DNA of 48,952 nt from an uncultured Clostridia bacterium (GCA_947624805.1 CANQLW010000005.1:1-48952); one strand, 5' to 3'; counted from the stretch's first letter, positions 26,332 through 39,500 are shown. Numbers and translations: made by a program. The notes: generated from the sequence alone by a model not told the origin.

Positions 26332-27054
26332 ATGGAAGAATACGTCGAAGGGGAGCGGCTCACCCCCGCAGAGGCCGCGGAATTTACCGAGTTCAAACGC
26401 ACACGGCGGGAGACCGAGGTCCTGCTCGCTCTCAAAAAGATGATCGTCGATGCCTCGCGGCGGGAATCGGCGGGGGAGATGCTCAAAAAGGGCTGCGAGC
26501 TCGCAAAACGGATGCACGCGGGCGGGATCCTCGTCTCATCCGCAAACGTCGGGATCGCGCGGCGGCTCCTCAAAGAGCAGGGCGCTCATGTCATCTGCCT
26601 TGTCGGGGGAACGGGGGAGTGTATGCCCGCCGTCAAGCAGTATGAGGCAAAACGCGCCGTGCGGATGGGGGCGTCCGAGATCCGTCTCGTGCCCTGTTAT
26701 TCCGCGCTCGTCGGGAGGGATCTGCACTATCTCAGGCGGGAGGTGAAGCGGGTCAGGCGGGCGGCGCGGGGGTGTCCCGTCGTGCTGTCGCTCGAGGACA
26801 GGACGCTCGAAGAGGAGGAGATCGCGCTCGGCGTGCGGGCGGCGGCGGAGGGGGGAGCGGCGGGCGTATGCGTGCGCGGGGAGACGCCTGTGCTCCTGCA
26901 GGCGGTCGAGTCGGGCGCGGGGAAGCTGTTTACGGATTGCTCGGGGGTGGAGAATGCCGAACAGTTCCGTACCCTCTTGCACCTCGGCGCCGCACGGCTC
27001 ACGACGCCCTGCCCCGACCGTATCGCCGACGACCTCTTCTCCGCGCTCGGGTAA
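26332..27054 (+). CDS. DeoC-like (deoxyribose-phosphate aldolase fold) protein, catalytic residues apparently absent
   Basis: VSSANVGIARRLLKEQGAHVICLVGG...AVKQYEAKRAVRMGASEIRLVPCYSALVGRDLHYLRREVKRV aligns by eye with DeoC. Confidence 0.7.
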   Translation: MEEYVEGERLTPAEAAEFTEFKRTRRETEVLLALKKMIVDASRRESAGEMLKKGCELAKRMHAGGILVSSANVGIARRLLKEQGAHVICLVGGTGECMPAVKQYEAKRAVRMGASEIRLVPCYSALVGRDLHYLRREVKRVRRAARGCPVVLSLEDRTLEEEEIALGVRAAAEGGAAGVCVRGETPVLLQAVESGAGKLFTDCSGVENAEQFRTLLHLGAARLTTPCPDRIADDLFSALG

Positions 27055-27270
27055 GGGGGGGGGCGGTCATTCCCCCCACCCTACCCTCCCCCCGCAAGCG
27101 GGTGGAGGCGCCACCGCCTGCCCCACCCCCTGCGTCATCCTGAGGGCGAAGCCCGAAGGATCCCCTCAAACGGAGTCCGAACTTTCATCCTCGGGATTCT
27201 TCGCTACGCTCAGAATGACGCGTTTGGGTAAGGGGAACGGAGTCCGACCCTCGGCGCACCCCAAGGGGGT
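27052..27270. repeat. Mosaic intergenic repeat block, inverted orientation (gcgtcatcctgagggcgaagcccgaaggatcccctcaaacggagtccga)
   Basis: Reverse complement of the ggactccgtttgaggggatcctt module at ~48353 and ~6977; starts with a G9 tract at 27055-27063. Confidence 0.75.
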
Positions 27271-27398
27271 AGGTCTTTTGGGCCCGTTTGGGGCACTCCG
27301 AATTTGCCTGTATATGGAAATTTTGGGTGAAATCGGAAAATTTGGGGAAAATTTTTTGAATTTCGTGGCATTTGTGAAATATTTTTTGTGTTAAATCA

Positions 27399-27427
27399 TT
27401 GACTTGCCAAATCGAACGTGCTATAAT
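27399..27427 (+). promoter_or_regulatory. Promoter TTGACT-N17-TATAAT of the giant gene, preceded by AT-rich region
   Basis: -35 27399-27404, -10 27422-27427; AT-rich tract 27300-27398; about 130-nt leader. Confidence 0.8.
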
Positions 27428-27562
27428 CAATTAGCATGACATAGAGTCTATCGTGTAGCCGTTTACGCGTACGCGCGTGTGATATCCGCAATACGCGGGC
27501 GAGCGCGAGCCGAAAGCGATACGGATACCGAAGAAAATTTTCTGTGTCAAGAGGAGAAAAGC

Positions 27563-30500
27563 ATGAGTGATTCAGGCAAGAAAAGGGACAAGAGCTTTAT
27601 TACACTGCTCATTTTGATCATTGTATGCGCTTGTCTCATGATCGCCGCCGTCACAACTTTGGGCGTTGGTATGTCCAAAGGCTTCGGCGGTGGGGAACCG
27701 GGCCCGGTCGGGCCTGTAGGTCCTTCGGGTCAAAACGGCGCTGTGGGGTCTATGTGGTACACCGGCGCCGGCGAAGAAGAACCCAACGCCGAATTGGGCG
27801 TCAAGGGAGACTTTTTCCTTGACGGCGCGGGCAACGTCTACCGCAAGGGCGACAACGGCTGGGAAAAGACCGGTGTCAACCTCAAGGGCGCAGACGGCGA
27901 AGCCGACGTTCCCTATATCGGCGATAACGGCAATTGGTGGACCGCAAACGGTGACTCCCACGTGTCCGCCATGGGCACGAACGGCATCACGCCCCATATC
28001 GGTACAAACGGCAACTGGTACATCGGCGACGATGACACAGGGGTAGCCGCTCAGGGCGCAGCGGGCGTTGCTCCCACGATCACGATCGATCCCGAGACCA
28101 ATCAGTGGCTCGTCAACGGCCAGCCTGTCGGTCAGGCCACGGGCGATAAGGGTGATACTCCCTTTATCGGCGACAACGGCAACTGGTGGATCGGCACGAC
28201 CGATACGCAGGTCAAGGCGAAGGCCGAGGACGGCCATACCCCTTCGATCACGATCAAAGAGGGCTATTGGTATGTCGACGGCGAGCCTCTCGGCGTCAGG
28301 GCGGAAGTTTCCGTCGAGATCAAAGAGAGCGAGGAAGGCGTCCTGACATGGTGGATCAACGGCACCGACACGGGGCTCCCCGCGCAGGGTGAAAAGGGTG
28401 AGAACGGTCTCACGCCTTTCATCGGCACGGACGGCAACTGGTGGATCGGCACCGAAAACACCAACATTCCCGCCAAGGGCGAGAACGGCAAGGACGGCAT
28501 ATCGCCCAGCATCGGCGAAAACGGCCATTGGTGGGTCGGCTCCTATGATACAGGGGTCGGCGCAGCGGGCGTAGACGGCAAGGACGGCGCGACATGGCAT
28601 TCGGGTTACGGCACTCCCGTGACCGCCGAGACCTCTCAGGTCGGCGAACAGTATGTTCCCGCCAATGTCGGTGACTTCTATCTCGATATCGATAACGGTA
28701 AGGTCTACCGCCGCGACGCGAGCGGGTGGAAATACCTCATCACGCTCCTGAACGTGATCACGAGCAATAACGGCCAGTGGCTCGTCAACGGTCAGCCGAT
28801 CGGGATCTCCGTCTCCACATGGCGGAACGGCTCGGGCAACCCTCAGGACGTAGTCGACGGTAACTGGGGCGACCTCTATCTCGATCTCACGAACGCGGAC
28901 GTCTACAAGAGCTTGTCCGAAGTCGGCCAGTCGACCAAGAACTGGGAAAAGGCCTTCAATATGAAGGGCGAAAAGGGCGACAAGGGCGAAACGGGTCCTC
29001 AAGGCCCCGAAGGCCCTCAAGGCAAACCCGGTGTGGACGGCAGCGACGGGAAAGACGGGAACGACGGTCAGGACGGCGTACGCGGCAGTCTCTGGACGGT
29101 CGGCACGGGCAAACCTTGGTCCTCGGGCACCGAGCAGGTCGAGGGCGGCCAGCAGGTCGAGAACGCTCTCGCAGGCGATCTCTACCTCAATATGGCCGAT
29201 TCCACCGTCTGGCAGTATCAGCCCGACGGAGCGGACGGCTTCGAGTGGGTCGAACTCTTCTCGATCAAGGGCGAAAAGGGCGACCGCGGCGCAACGTGGT
29301 TTGTCGGTAGCGGCGCACCCGATGACCAGCCCGATGAGTTCTTCGGCGAGCTTCTTCCCGGTGACTTCTACTTCGACAGCGTCCACGGATATATATATGT
29401 ATATACGCAGGACCCTGCAACCAAGGAGTGCAGCTGGGTGCTCAACAACGAAGAAAATCCTCTCGCAGGGACCCGCTGGTTCAGCGGCACGCTCACGCCG
29501 GGCGAAGAGGGCTTCGACGCGCTCGTTGAGGCGAAGCATAAGAACGATGTTTACTTCAACACCGTCACAAAACTCATCTATCAATATAATGGTAAGACGT
29601 GGGTCGAGCTCGGCCAGCTCAATACAGGCGACCGCGGCACCCGCTGGTTCTACGGCACGCTTGATCCCGCGTTCGCGGCGACGGACGATGCGGAAGGCGA
29701 GGAGTTCGAGGAACTCACGGAAAGCAAGCTGAAGGGCGACTTCTACTTCCAGACATTCCCCGAGATCAGCGGCAAAGCGGGCTTCATCATCTGGGTCTAT
29801 GACGATGTCAATTCCAACGGCACCCTCGCTTGGCGTGTCCTCTATGACCACAGTCAGGAAGCGACAATCAAGAATTTTGTCATTCCCGATTACGATACGC
29901 TCCGTGCATTCCGCGACGCTGTCAACAGCGGTGTCTCGTTTGCAGACAAGACGGTCACCTTCACGGACGACATCACAGTTCGCGCAGGGTTCACCCCGAT
30001 CGGTACGAAAGAGCATCCGTTCGACGGTATTCTCAAGGGCACGGACGCCGAAGGGAAGTCGTGGACAGTCAATCTTTCCGACGGCGGACCGCTGTTCGGC
30101 TACATCGGCGCAGGCGCGACGCTCGAAGACATCAAGGTCACGAGTGTCTATGGCGACGGCTCGCCCGAACTCCGTACATTCAAGAACACAGCAGACGAAG
30201 AATACATCTCTCTCCTCAAAGACACATACGGCATAGCGAAATCTATCGCCGAAAATGCAACCCTCAAGAACATCGAAATCAGAGTCGATCAGCAGGATGT
30301 CGTTTCCGTCGCCGTTATCGTCGGCAATAAAGAAGGGGCGCAATGGAGCGCAACTACCGATATCCATGTCAACGTGGTGGGCGTCAAGAAAGCAACGAAT
30401 GCTGCAGAGAAGTCCCTCAACGACTACAACCTCGTGCTCACCAACCGCTTGCTCGAGCTCGACAATGCCCATTACACATTCGAGTTTGTCGGCTTCGCAG

Positions 30501-33500
30501 GCAACAGCTACATCGATGTCTCCAATGCGCAGAGCCTCACGGTCAAAGATTGCTACGCAGACGTCGATCCCGCATACGCTTGCAAGCGCAACGATCTCGG
30601 TCAGGCTGTCATGGCGGACGGCACGCTCGGCAATCTTGCAGGCGGTAAGGCGGCAGACCTCAACGGCAGGGCCGCGTTCATCGTCGGACGTCAGAGCTCC
30701 GCGACGGGCGAAGGCAAAGGCATCGAGCTCACCGTTACGGACAGCACCATTCTCTCGGCGCAGTCCACGACGGAGGAAAAGATCCTTCTCGCAGGCCGCT
30801 ACGACGCAGACGAGTACAGCAACGCGATCTTCGTCTGGACCAAGATCGCCAAGGCGACGATCACGGGCAACACCTTCGGCGCCGACACGGCGGAAGATCG
30901 CTACACCTTCACCGCGGTCAAGTTCCTGTCCATGGCGGAAGGCGCGCAGATCACCATTGACAATAATACTGTCTACGGCACCAACAGCGTCTATGCCTTC
31001 CAGGCGTTCGACCTCTGCACGGTGAACGCTGTGGCGTACAGTGCATCCTTCACGGGGAACACTGTCACCGTCGACACGACCAATCCCGCAGAAGGCCACG
31101 CAGATGACGTTTACTTCCTGTATGTCGAGACGGGCAACAAGAAGACGGGCGCGCACGGGCAGATCTACATCGGCAGCGGCAACACTGTCAAGAAGCAGTC
31201 GGAAACGTCGACGGAAACGCTTGATGTCAACACTGTCAATGCAGGAAAGCTCATCGACATCGAGAAGAACGAGAGTTCGACGACGCCGAAGAACGACTTC
31301 GACTTCATCGTCCTTGACGCAGTCCTCGATGCGAACGGCAAGCTCACGAGCGGCAAGGTTTACCTCGGCTCGACGCTCGGCAACGACGACGAGAGCAACA
31401 TCTCGCGTGAGGAGTTCGTCAATACGTACGTTCTCAACACGGATAAAGCGAAGCATGACGTCTGGTTCGTTGACATCAATGTCGAGAATCCTCTCGGCTT
31501 TGTCCAGCACGCCGCAGATTACCCGACGCACTACTACGTCAACAATGCACAGGGTCTCGGCCACTTCCGCGACATGGTCAATACCGGTAGCGAGTTTATC
31601 GATAAGACCGTTGTCACGACGCAGGACATCGACCTTGAAGATCTTGGCACAGATTGGGTCCCGATCAGCGGCTATAACGGACATCTTGTTTCGGGTAACT
31701 GGGCAAGCCCTCAGTACGAAAAGTCGTTCAAGGGTACGTTCACCACGACGTATCTGGGACATCGCTATGCGATCAAGAACCTCAAGATCGACAGGTCGGG
31801 TGCGGCTGGCCATGATATGGAAGACGGGCCTTACATGAATCTTGGCTTGTTCGGATATTTGAACGGCGGTTCATTGAAAGGCATTCACCTTAACGGCGTA
31901 GTCATTAAGACAGATAACTCGAGTAGTGTGGTCGCCGGCTCGGAAGGCATCCACTCGGGCGTCGGCGCACTGGTCGGTCATACGTACGGCGTAGGTGGAG
32001 ATGGCTATTTCGAAGACATTCTTGTGGACGGTTTGATCGACATCGAGTCGAAAAACTATGTCCAGGTCGGCGGTGTATTCGGATGGCTCGACGGCGGCAA
32101 TCTCAAGAACATCGAGGTCATCGGGGATGACGGTAGTAAAATTGTATCGACGGGAACCGCTTTCTCCGGTTACTTCGTCGCAGGTATCGCTGCTCATAAA
32201 GACGGCAGTGGTACATACAAAAATCTCACCGTCAGGAACATCACGATCGAAGGCTATCGGAATGTCGGCGGTCTCATCGGCGTATCTACGGGCACGATCA
32301 CCGGCGCAACGTTGGATAAGGTCACGCTCCAAATGGATGAGGGTCCGTCCGACTCCGATACGATGAAGAGCCTTTACGGCAAGAACGTGGGCGCAGTCGC
32401 CGCTTCTATCGGTGGCACGGGTGCTTCAATGAACATCAGCGGCGTAAACGCTACAAATATTACGTTGTTGCGTACCGCGAAGAATTACGTTTATGGCTCT
32501 CCTTACTACTTTGCCAAGTCCGTATGGAATAGCGGCTATGTCGGCGGTATATATGAAGGATTTACGGACTATTTGGGCAATGTAAAGGCGGATCCCTCAA
32601 CGGCATTTAATAACATCTCGATCGGTGCAGATTGCCACCTTGACGCGAAGATCGACGACGGTCTCTACATCAAAGACGGCGTGTACGAGATTCGCGAGGC
32701 GGTCGGTTTGCAGCGCTTCGCCGATATGGTCACGAAGAACGTTTCCAAGAAAGCCGGCTTTGAATTCAGACCCGACACGACGGATATGCAGGTCAAACTC
32801 CTTGTCGATGTCGACGTCAATAAGGACCTCAAAGACGCCGAAGGCAACTGGCTCAAGAATGATTATGTAGCACATGGCTATTATTCTGCATATGAGTATT
32901 CTCTTGACCCGATCGGTTCTGCGGGATCGAAATACGAAGCCAACATTTTCAAGGGCACGTTCGACGGCGGTATCTACGACGCGGACGGCAAGCTCACAGG
33001 TTGCCATACCATTACAGGCCTTACGGCGGCTCTGTTCGACAGCACGGACGGCGCGACGATCAAGAACCTCAAACTCGAAGAGGTCGCGGTCACGGGCGAG
33101 AGCAACGTCGGCGGTCTCGTCAATGTTGCCAAGAACGGCACCGAAATCTCCGATGTCTCCGTCGAGGGCGCAGTCTCTGCCAAGAAGACGGGCGTCGGCG
33201 GTATCGTCGGTCAGGCGCAGGGCGCACTCACGCTCACCAATGTCTCCTTCGGCGGCAGCGTTGCCATGGGTGAATTGGCCGAAGACCGCGAGGCGCTCAC
33301 GGATTGGACAACGACGCGTGCGATCGGTGCGATCGTCGGCTCCACGACGGCTGTCGAGGGTGCAGACAACAGCGTCGTCCTCACCAATGTCAAGATGACG
33401 GGCGGCTCGATCGCCAACTACTACGAGGACGAGACCCACGGCGCTCCCAACCTCCTCGTCTACAACTACGGCTTCGTCGGCTCGGGCGATGATACATATA

Positions 33501-36500
33501 ATCCTGAGTACAACGCGACCGAAGTTCTCAAGCTCACCACGGAGATCCCCGAACTCAAGGGCGCGGCGGATGTCGAGTTCCGTGCAAGCGATCTCGAAGA
33601 CAATACCAAGGAAGGCTGCTCGCTCAACGCGAAGATCGTGGCGACAGATCTTGACCTCTTCGCTGTTGTCAATGACGGTATTGAAAACGTTGCCGTCATG
33701 GCGAAGAGCGCCAAGGGCCTTCAGAGCGTCTCCACGCTCGTCAACAACGGTATCAGCTTCAAGGGCCAGACGGTCGTCATCGGTAGTGATATCGAAATGG
33801 CGAATCTGCCTTGGACGCCGATCGGCGAGGCTGATCATCCCTTCGAAGGCACCTTCCTCGGCGGGTACTCTGTCGAGAGCGCGGGCGCGACGGAGAAGGT
33901 CGAGCACAAGATCATGCACCTCGGCGACACGCTCTTCGGCACGACGAGCGGCGCAGTGATCAAGAACGTCACGCTCAGCGACGTCGCCTTCGCAGGGCCT
34001 TCCGTCCTCGCGGAGAACGTCACGAACACGACGATCGACGGCGTCTCGATCGAAGCATGGGTGCAGAACGTGGGCGGCAGCTCCGTTGTCACGGCTTCCG
34101 ACCTTGCCAAGGCGCCTTACGGCTTGTATGTCAGCGGCACGGCGTCGACGGTCACGAATACCGAAATCACCGTCAAGCTCTACTACACCGATAAGACAGA
34201 GGGTCAGAACCAGCCGTTCGGCGGCGTCATCTTCACGGCGAAGATCGACGAGTCCTCCAACTCCGACGTCTCCTATGTCGGCAACACGATCGAAGGTACT
34301 CCTACCCCCGACGCCTACACGGCCGTCATTGAGGATGAGATCTTCCACCTTGGCGGATTTAACATGAACGTGAACGCGAAGACGCCTGAGGTGAAGTTCA
34401 CCTTCGACGGAATCAAGTTCTTGGGTGACAGCTGTATCGACCTGAATCAGCTTGGTGACGGAGCGTCGCCTAACGTTCAGGAGATCACTGTAACGAACTG
34501 CTACGCAGACGTGAAGCCCGACCATATCGGCGGCGCTTATGCAGGGTTCGTTATTGCGGAAGCGTCCAATAACGGCGTTGTTGAAACAAAGGTCACAATC
34601 AAGAATAACGTCGTGATGTCCAATACCAGTGCAACGGCAGATCGGTACGAGAATGTTGCGACAGCAGTTTGCCTGTACGCAACCGTTGCAGACGGCTCCG
34701 AAATCAGCGGCAACGTATTCGGCTCCGTTGAGAAACCTTATCATGAAGCGGTCATCAAGTTGTTCCGTATCACGAAGGGCACGACGATCAAGGTTGAAAA
34801 CAACACGATTTACACCGACGCGGAACGCGCAATCACCGGCGTATCCAGCGGCAACAAGCCTGTGTTCCTTGATCTTGGGCCGACCGCAAACGATGAGTTT
34901 ACGGTTTGGATGAAGAACAACAAGCTCAACATCAACTGCGAGCCCGAAGACGTTGAAAAAGCGTCGACGTATGGACTTGTCGGTACAGGCACGAATGGAT
35001 CTTGGATCGTTCAACCGAGAAGCGCGCGCGTCTTCATCACGAAAGACAATGAAGTCAAGGTCAATGATACGAAGATCGATATCGACTTCGATTATATCTA
35101 CGGGCGTCTCAATGACGACTCCTACGACTTCATCGGTTACAATGTTGAGACGGAAGAGGTCGCAGATGGCGACACGACTGTCACGAAGATCACGAAGGGT
35201 GACTTCATCTTCGGTCATACGTCGAGGTTTGAGTCCACGCAGGATGCGGCAATGGCAACAGCGCTTCAGACCTACGTCAAAGAAGGCTCCGAGGCCGATA
35301 TCCACATCGTCGTCGGCGAGCAGTTCGGTCGCAGACTCAGCGATCTTCTTGCCGAAAAGTATGATACCTATTATAACTTCTCGCTTGTCGGCCTCAACAC
35401 GTTCGCGTCTCTCGTGAACGCGGGCGACTGGTCGGGCGAAGACAAAGTTGTCAAACTTGCAGATGAGATCAATGCGGGTCACGTTCTTGATCTCACCGCA
35501 TATGAGAACTGGACGCCGATCGGCAACGCCGAACATCCCTTCAAGGGCACGTTCGACGGTAGCTACGGCGAAGGCGATAGCGCGGGTGAGTGGCAGATCA
35601 CGAACCTTACCTATAGCGGCAACGGCAATCTCGTCGGCTTCTTCGGCAATACGAATGGGGCGACGCTCGAGAATCTCCAGATCAGCATGGTCAACATCAG
35701 CATTTCGGAGAGCGGCGAGCGCAATACGGGTGCCCTTGTTGCAAGCGCTGCGAATACGACGATCTCCAACGTCGTTGTCTCGGGCGACATTGCAATCAAC
35801 GGCTACGTCGGAACGGCGGGCGCAGTTGTCGGTCTCATGGACGGCGGCAGCCTCACGGATGTCGTGGTCGCAGGGCTTCAGCTCAGCACGAACTCGACGC
35901 CGAACGTCGGTGCAGTCGTAGGTGTCGCAAGGGCCTGCACACTCGCCGGCATCAAGGTCGGTGTGAATGAGAAGAATGAGTCCGACGGTTCTGTCTTTGT
36001 CACGGGCGCATCCAAGGTCGGCGGTGTTGTCGGCGTCGCCGAGGACGGTGTCAATCTCGGAACGACGGATAAACCTGTCTATTCGGGTGCTATCATCAAA
36101 GCGTCGTCCGTCACGGAAGACACCAACCTTCAGATCGGCGGTATCATCGGTGCGCTCACCGTGACAGAGAGTGCGGCAAGCACGAGCTTCAACGTGAGCA
36201 ATGCGCACTTCGTCGGTACATTGAGCCGTGAAGGCTGGCAGAATGCTTCCTCGACCAAGTACGCGAACTACGGTCTCGTTGGCGGCTACACAAGTGCGCA
36301 GACGGGTACGGTCACGATCACGAGCTCCACGCTCGATGTCGTGCACTACGAGAACGCAGAAGATGAAACGGATACGTTCGTTCAGGACACCGACTGGAAT
36401 AACGAAAGTGTCGTCACTTCCGAATATCAGATCACGGGTCTCGAAGCGTTCAAGTTCTTCCGCAATCAGGTCAACGGCGGTAATACATATGCCGAGCAGC

Positions 36501-39500
36501 TTCCCGATCACAAGACGATCATTCGTGAAACTGTCCACCTGATGACGGATATCAATCTTGAAGGCAAAGACTGGACCCCGATCGGGGCAGACGAAGCTGT
36601 CGGCCCGAACGTTACTCCTAAGGCTGTCTTCCAAGGCATCTTCACGGCGTATAAAGCAACCGCGGGCGAAACCGTCAACATCATGGTCGACGGCAAAGAC
36701 AGCGGCTACGATCTCAACCCGAACGCCTACACGATTTCCAACCTCACCGTAAACGGTCACAACGAGCACACGTCGGCAGGAGCCGATGTAGACGGCAACA
36801 ACATGGGTCTCTTCGGCCGTACGCTTCGTGCAATCATCAAAGACATCAACATCGTAAACGCAAAGGTCACCGGTAACCTCTCTGTCGGCGTCGTCGTCGG
36901 TACGGGCAAGGCTACGGCAATCAGCAATGTCACTGTTGCGAATGCAGTCGTCAAGGGTCACAGCTATGTCGGCGGTCTCGCAGGTCACAATGATTGCTCC
37001 GAGGGCGTTTGGGATATCGGCGTAGAGGCTTATAAGGATAACCAAGTTGTCGGGCTTAACGCTCAGGCGTTCCCCGAAAAGATCTTGGATGGCAACGAAC
37101 AGCCGAAATTCGACTACGGCGCTAAGCTCGGCGGTATCGTCGGCTTCAGCAAGGGGTCGGCGTTCGACGGCAATGTCGTTGCAGAATCGAAGCTCGTTGC
37201 ATACAAAGATCTCGGCGGTCTCGTCGGTATCGATAACGGTTCGGCGAACCTTTACTCGAATAACACCGTTAAGAACACGGAGATTACGATCCAGCGCGAC
37301 GGTTACACCGCGGATGATCCCGACGGTTTGGCCGGTTACGATCTTGAATACGATCACGTCGACGCCGCACAGCCTCAATACGTCGAGTGGATGGTCGGTA
37401 GGATGTCCTACGGTGTAGAAGAAGCGGCCGCACACGGTGTCAACGTCGAAGGTGGTGAATTCCACAATCAAAAGATCGACACGACTGTCACCCACGGCGC
37501 CGATAAGAGTGCAAAAGGTCTCATCTTCGATAACAACGCTTGGCACATCGTAACGTCCGAGGGTCTTGACACGCTCCGTACTCTCGTCAACACGGGTGCG
37601 ACAGAGCACAACGGCAAAGAATTCGCAGCAGGTTTCGAGAACACGACAGTCACGCTCGACGGCAGCTTCAATCTGAGCGAGCCGTTGACAGAAGAACCCG
37701 CCGGTCGCCGCGCGCGTAGCGTGGCGAGGGAGGGGGCGGTCATCTGGACGCCTATCGGCACAGACACCAACCCCTTCAAGGGTATCTTCGAAGGGCAGGG
37801 TCACGTTCTCTCTAACCTTGTCATCACCGATGCAGACCACAACTATCTTGGTTTGTTCGGTGTGCTCGGGAATCCGCTTTATAAAAACGGCGCGGGCGTG
37901 AAGAATCTCACGATCGAGAATGTCACGATCGACGCGGGGACAATGACCGAAGTCGGCGCTCTCGCAGGTTCGATCGGGCTCAGCGGTGACGCAAACAACA
38001 TTCTTATCTCCAACGTCACCGTGACAGGTACAATCAATATCACTTCTCAGAACGATTATGTCGGCGGTCTCGCAGGCCATATGATGAACGTCACGCTCGA
38101 GAACGTCACGGTCAACGCGGCGAAGGGCAGCATCGTCAAGTCGACGGGTGTGAATACTTATGGCGCGCAGGTTGGCGGTATCGCAGGTCACGGGCTTCAG
38201 ATGACGTTGGATCATGTCAATTCCAACATCAACGTTGAAGGCGCTTGGGCGGGCGGCCTCTTCGGTTGCCTCGACATCAACAGCGGCAAGGGAATTCATG
38301 ACGCTCACGTCACCGCAAATGTAACGGGTACGACGGATAAAGTCGGCGGTCTTGTTGCGGCTTATCAGTCCGGCACGCTCGTGATCAGCGACAGCACCTA
38401 CGAGGGTAAGCTCACCCTTACCCTCGGCGAGGGCGATGAACTCGACAGCCACGGCTTCGTCGGTAAGCCTTTGGATGCAAGCAAGGTGAATGTCACCGAA
38501 TCGACGGCGACACTCACCAATTCCGAAAAGGATCCCAAGATCGAGGGCGTCAGCTACGGCGCATATGCAGACGAAAAGGGCGACGTCGCCTATGGCTACC
38601 TCATCGAGAGCGCCGCAGGCTTCAGAGCGCTTGCCGAAAAGATCAATGACGGCTCGATCGAGACCTCGGGCGAAACCTTCAACCTCGTCGCCGACATCGA
38701 CCTCGAAAAGCAGGCATGGACGCCGATCGGCACCAGCGCCCACCGCTTCTTCGGTACCTTCGACGGCCACGGGCATACGGTCAAGAACATTCAGATCGTT
38801 GTCCCCAACACGGGCTATGAAATGTTGGGTGAAACGCTGAACGATGGCTACTACTTCACCTATAATCCCACGCAGTACATCGGTCTCTTCGGCCTCGTCG
38901 GCGATACCCGGCGCCCCGAGATGCCCGAAATCAAGAACCTGAAACTCGCAGGGGATAACCTCGTTTCGAACCCCTCGATCATCAAGGATGGCGAGAATAA
39001 GCTCACATTCCGTAACGACACGGGTCTTCTCGTCGGCTATGCTGCAAAGACCACGTTCTCGGAGATCGAGTTCACGAACAGCGAGACGCTCAACGGCGTC
39101 ACGGTCAGCGGGTTCAATGGCACATTCCATGCTCCCGAACTCGGCGAAGGTAGCACGCTCGGCGGCCTCATCGGCGCTTCCCGCGAATGCACCTATACGG
39201 GAATCAACTTCCAGCCCACAAACTGCACAGTGAACTCGTCCTTCGGCGTCAGCGCGGGCGGACTCGTCGGTCTCTCCATCGGCGACACCTTCAATGGCGT
39301 CCATGTGAAGGCGGATGTCATTGCGAGCGCAGCGGCGGGCGGTGTTGTCGGCTATGCAACCGGCTCCACGTTCACCGATGTCCATGCACAAGGCACGGTT
39401 AAGCTCCTCAGCATGATTGCATGGGGGACTGGCGTTTACGTAAATGAATACACGTCGCTCGGCGGGATCGTCGGCGCGACCTACGGCAGCACAGTCACAG

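Noticed and set aside
26000-26443. 147-aa + strand ORF
   Set aside because: Antisense to the small membrane protein and overlaps the start of the DeoC-like gene; composition not protein-like.
27055-27063. G9 tract directly after the DeoC-like gene stop as another switch
   Set aside because: It lies after the stop codon in an intergenic repeat, with no promoter or reading frame it would obviously control.
37706-37726. Biological link of RRARSVA to the coronavirus spike furin site
   Set aside because: A 7-residue identity in an unrelated bacterial repeat protein has no supporting context; treated as coincidence.
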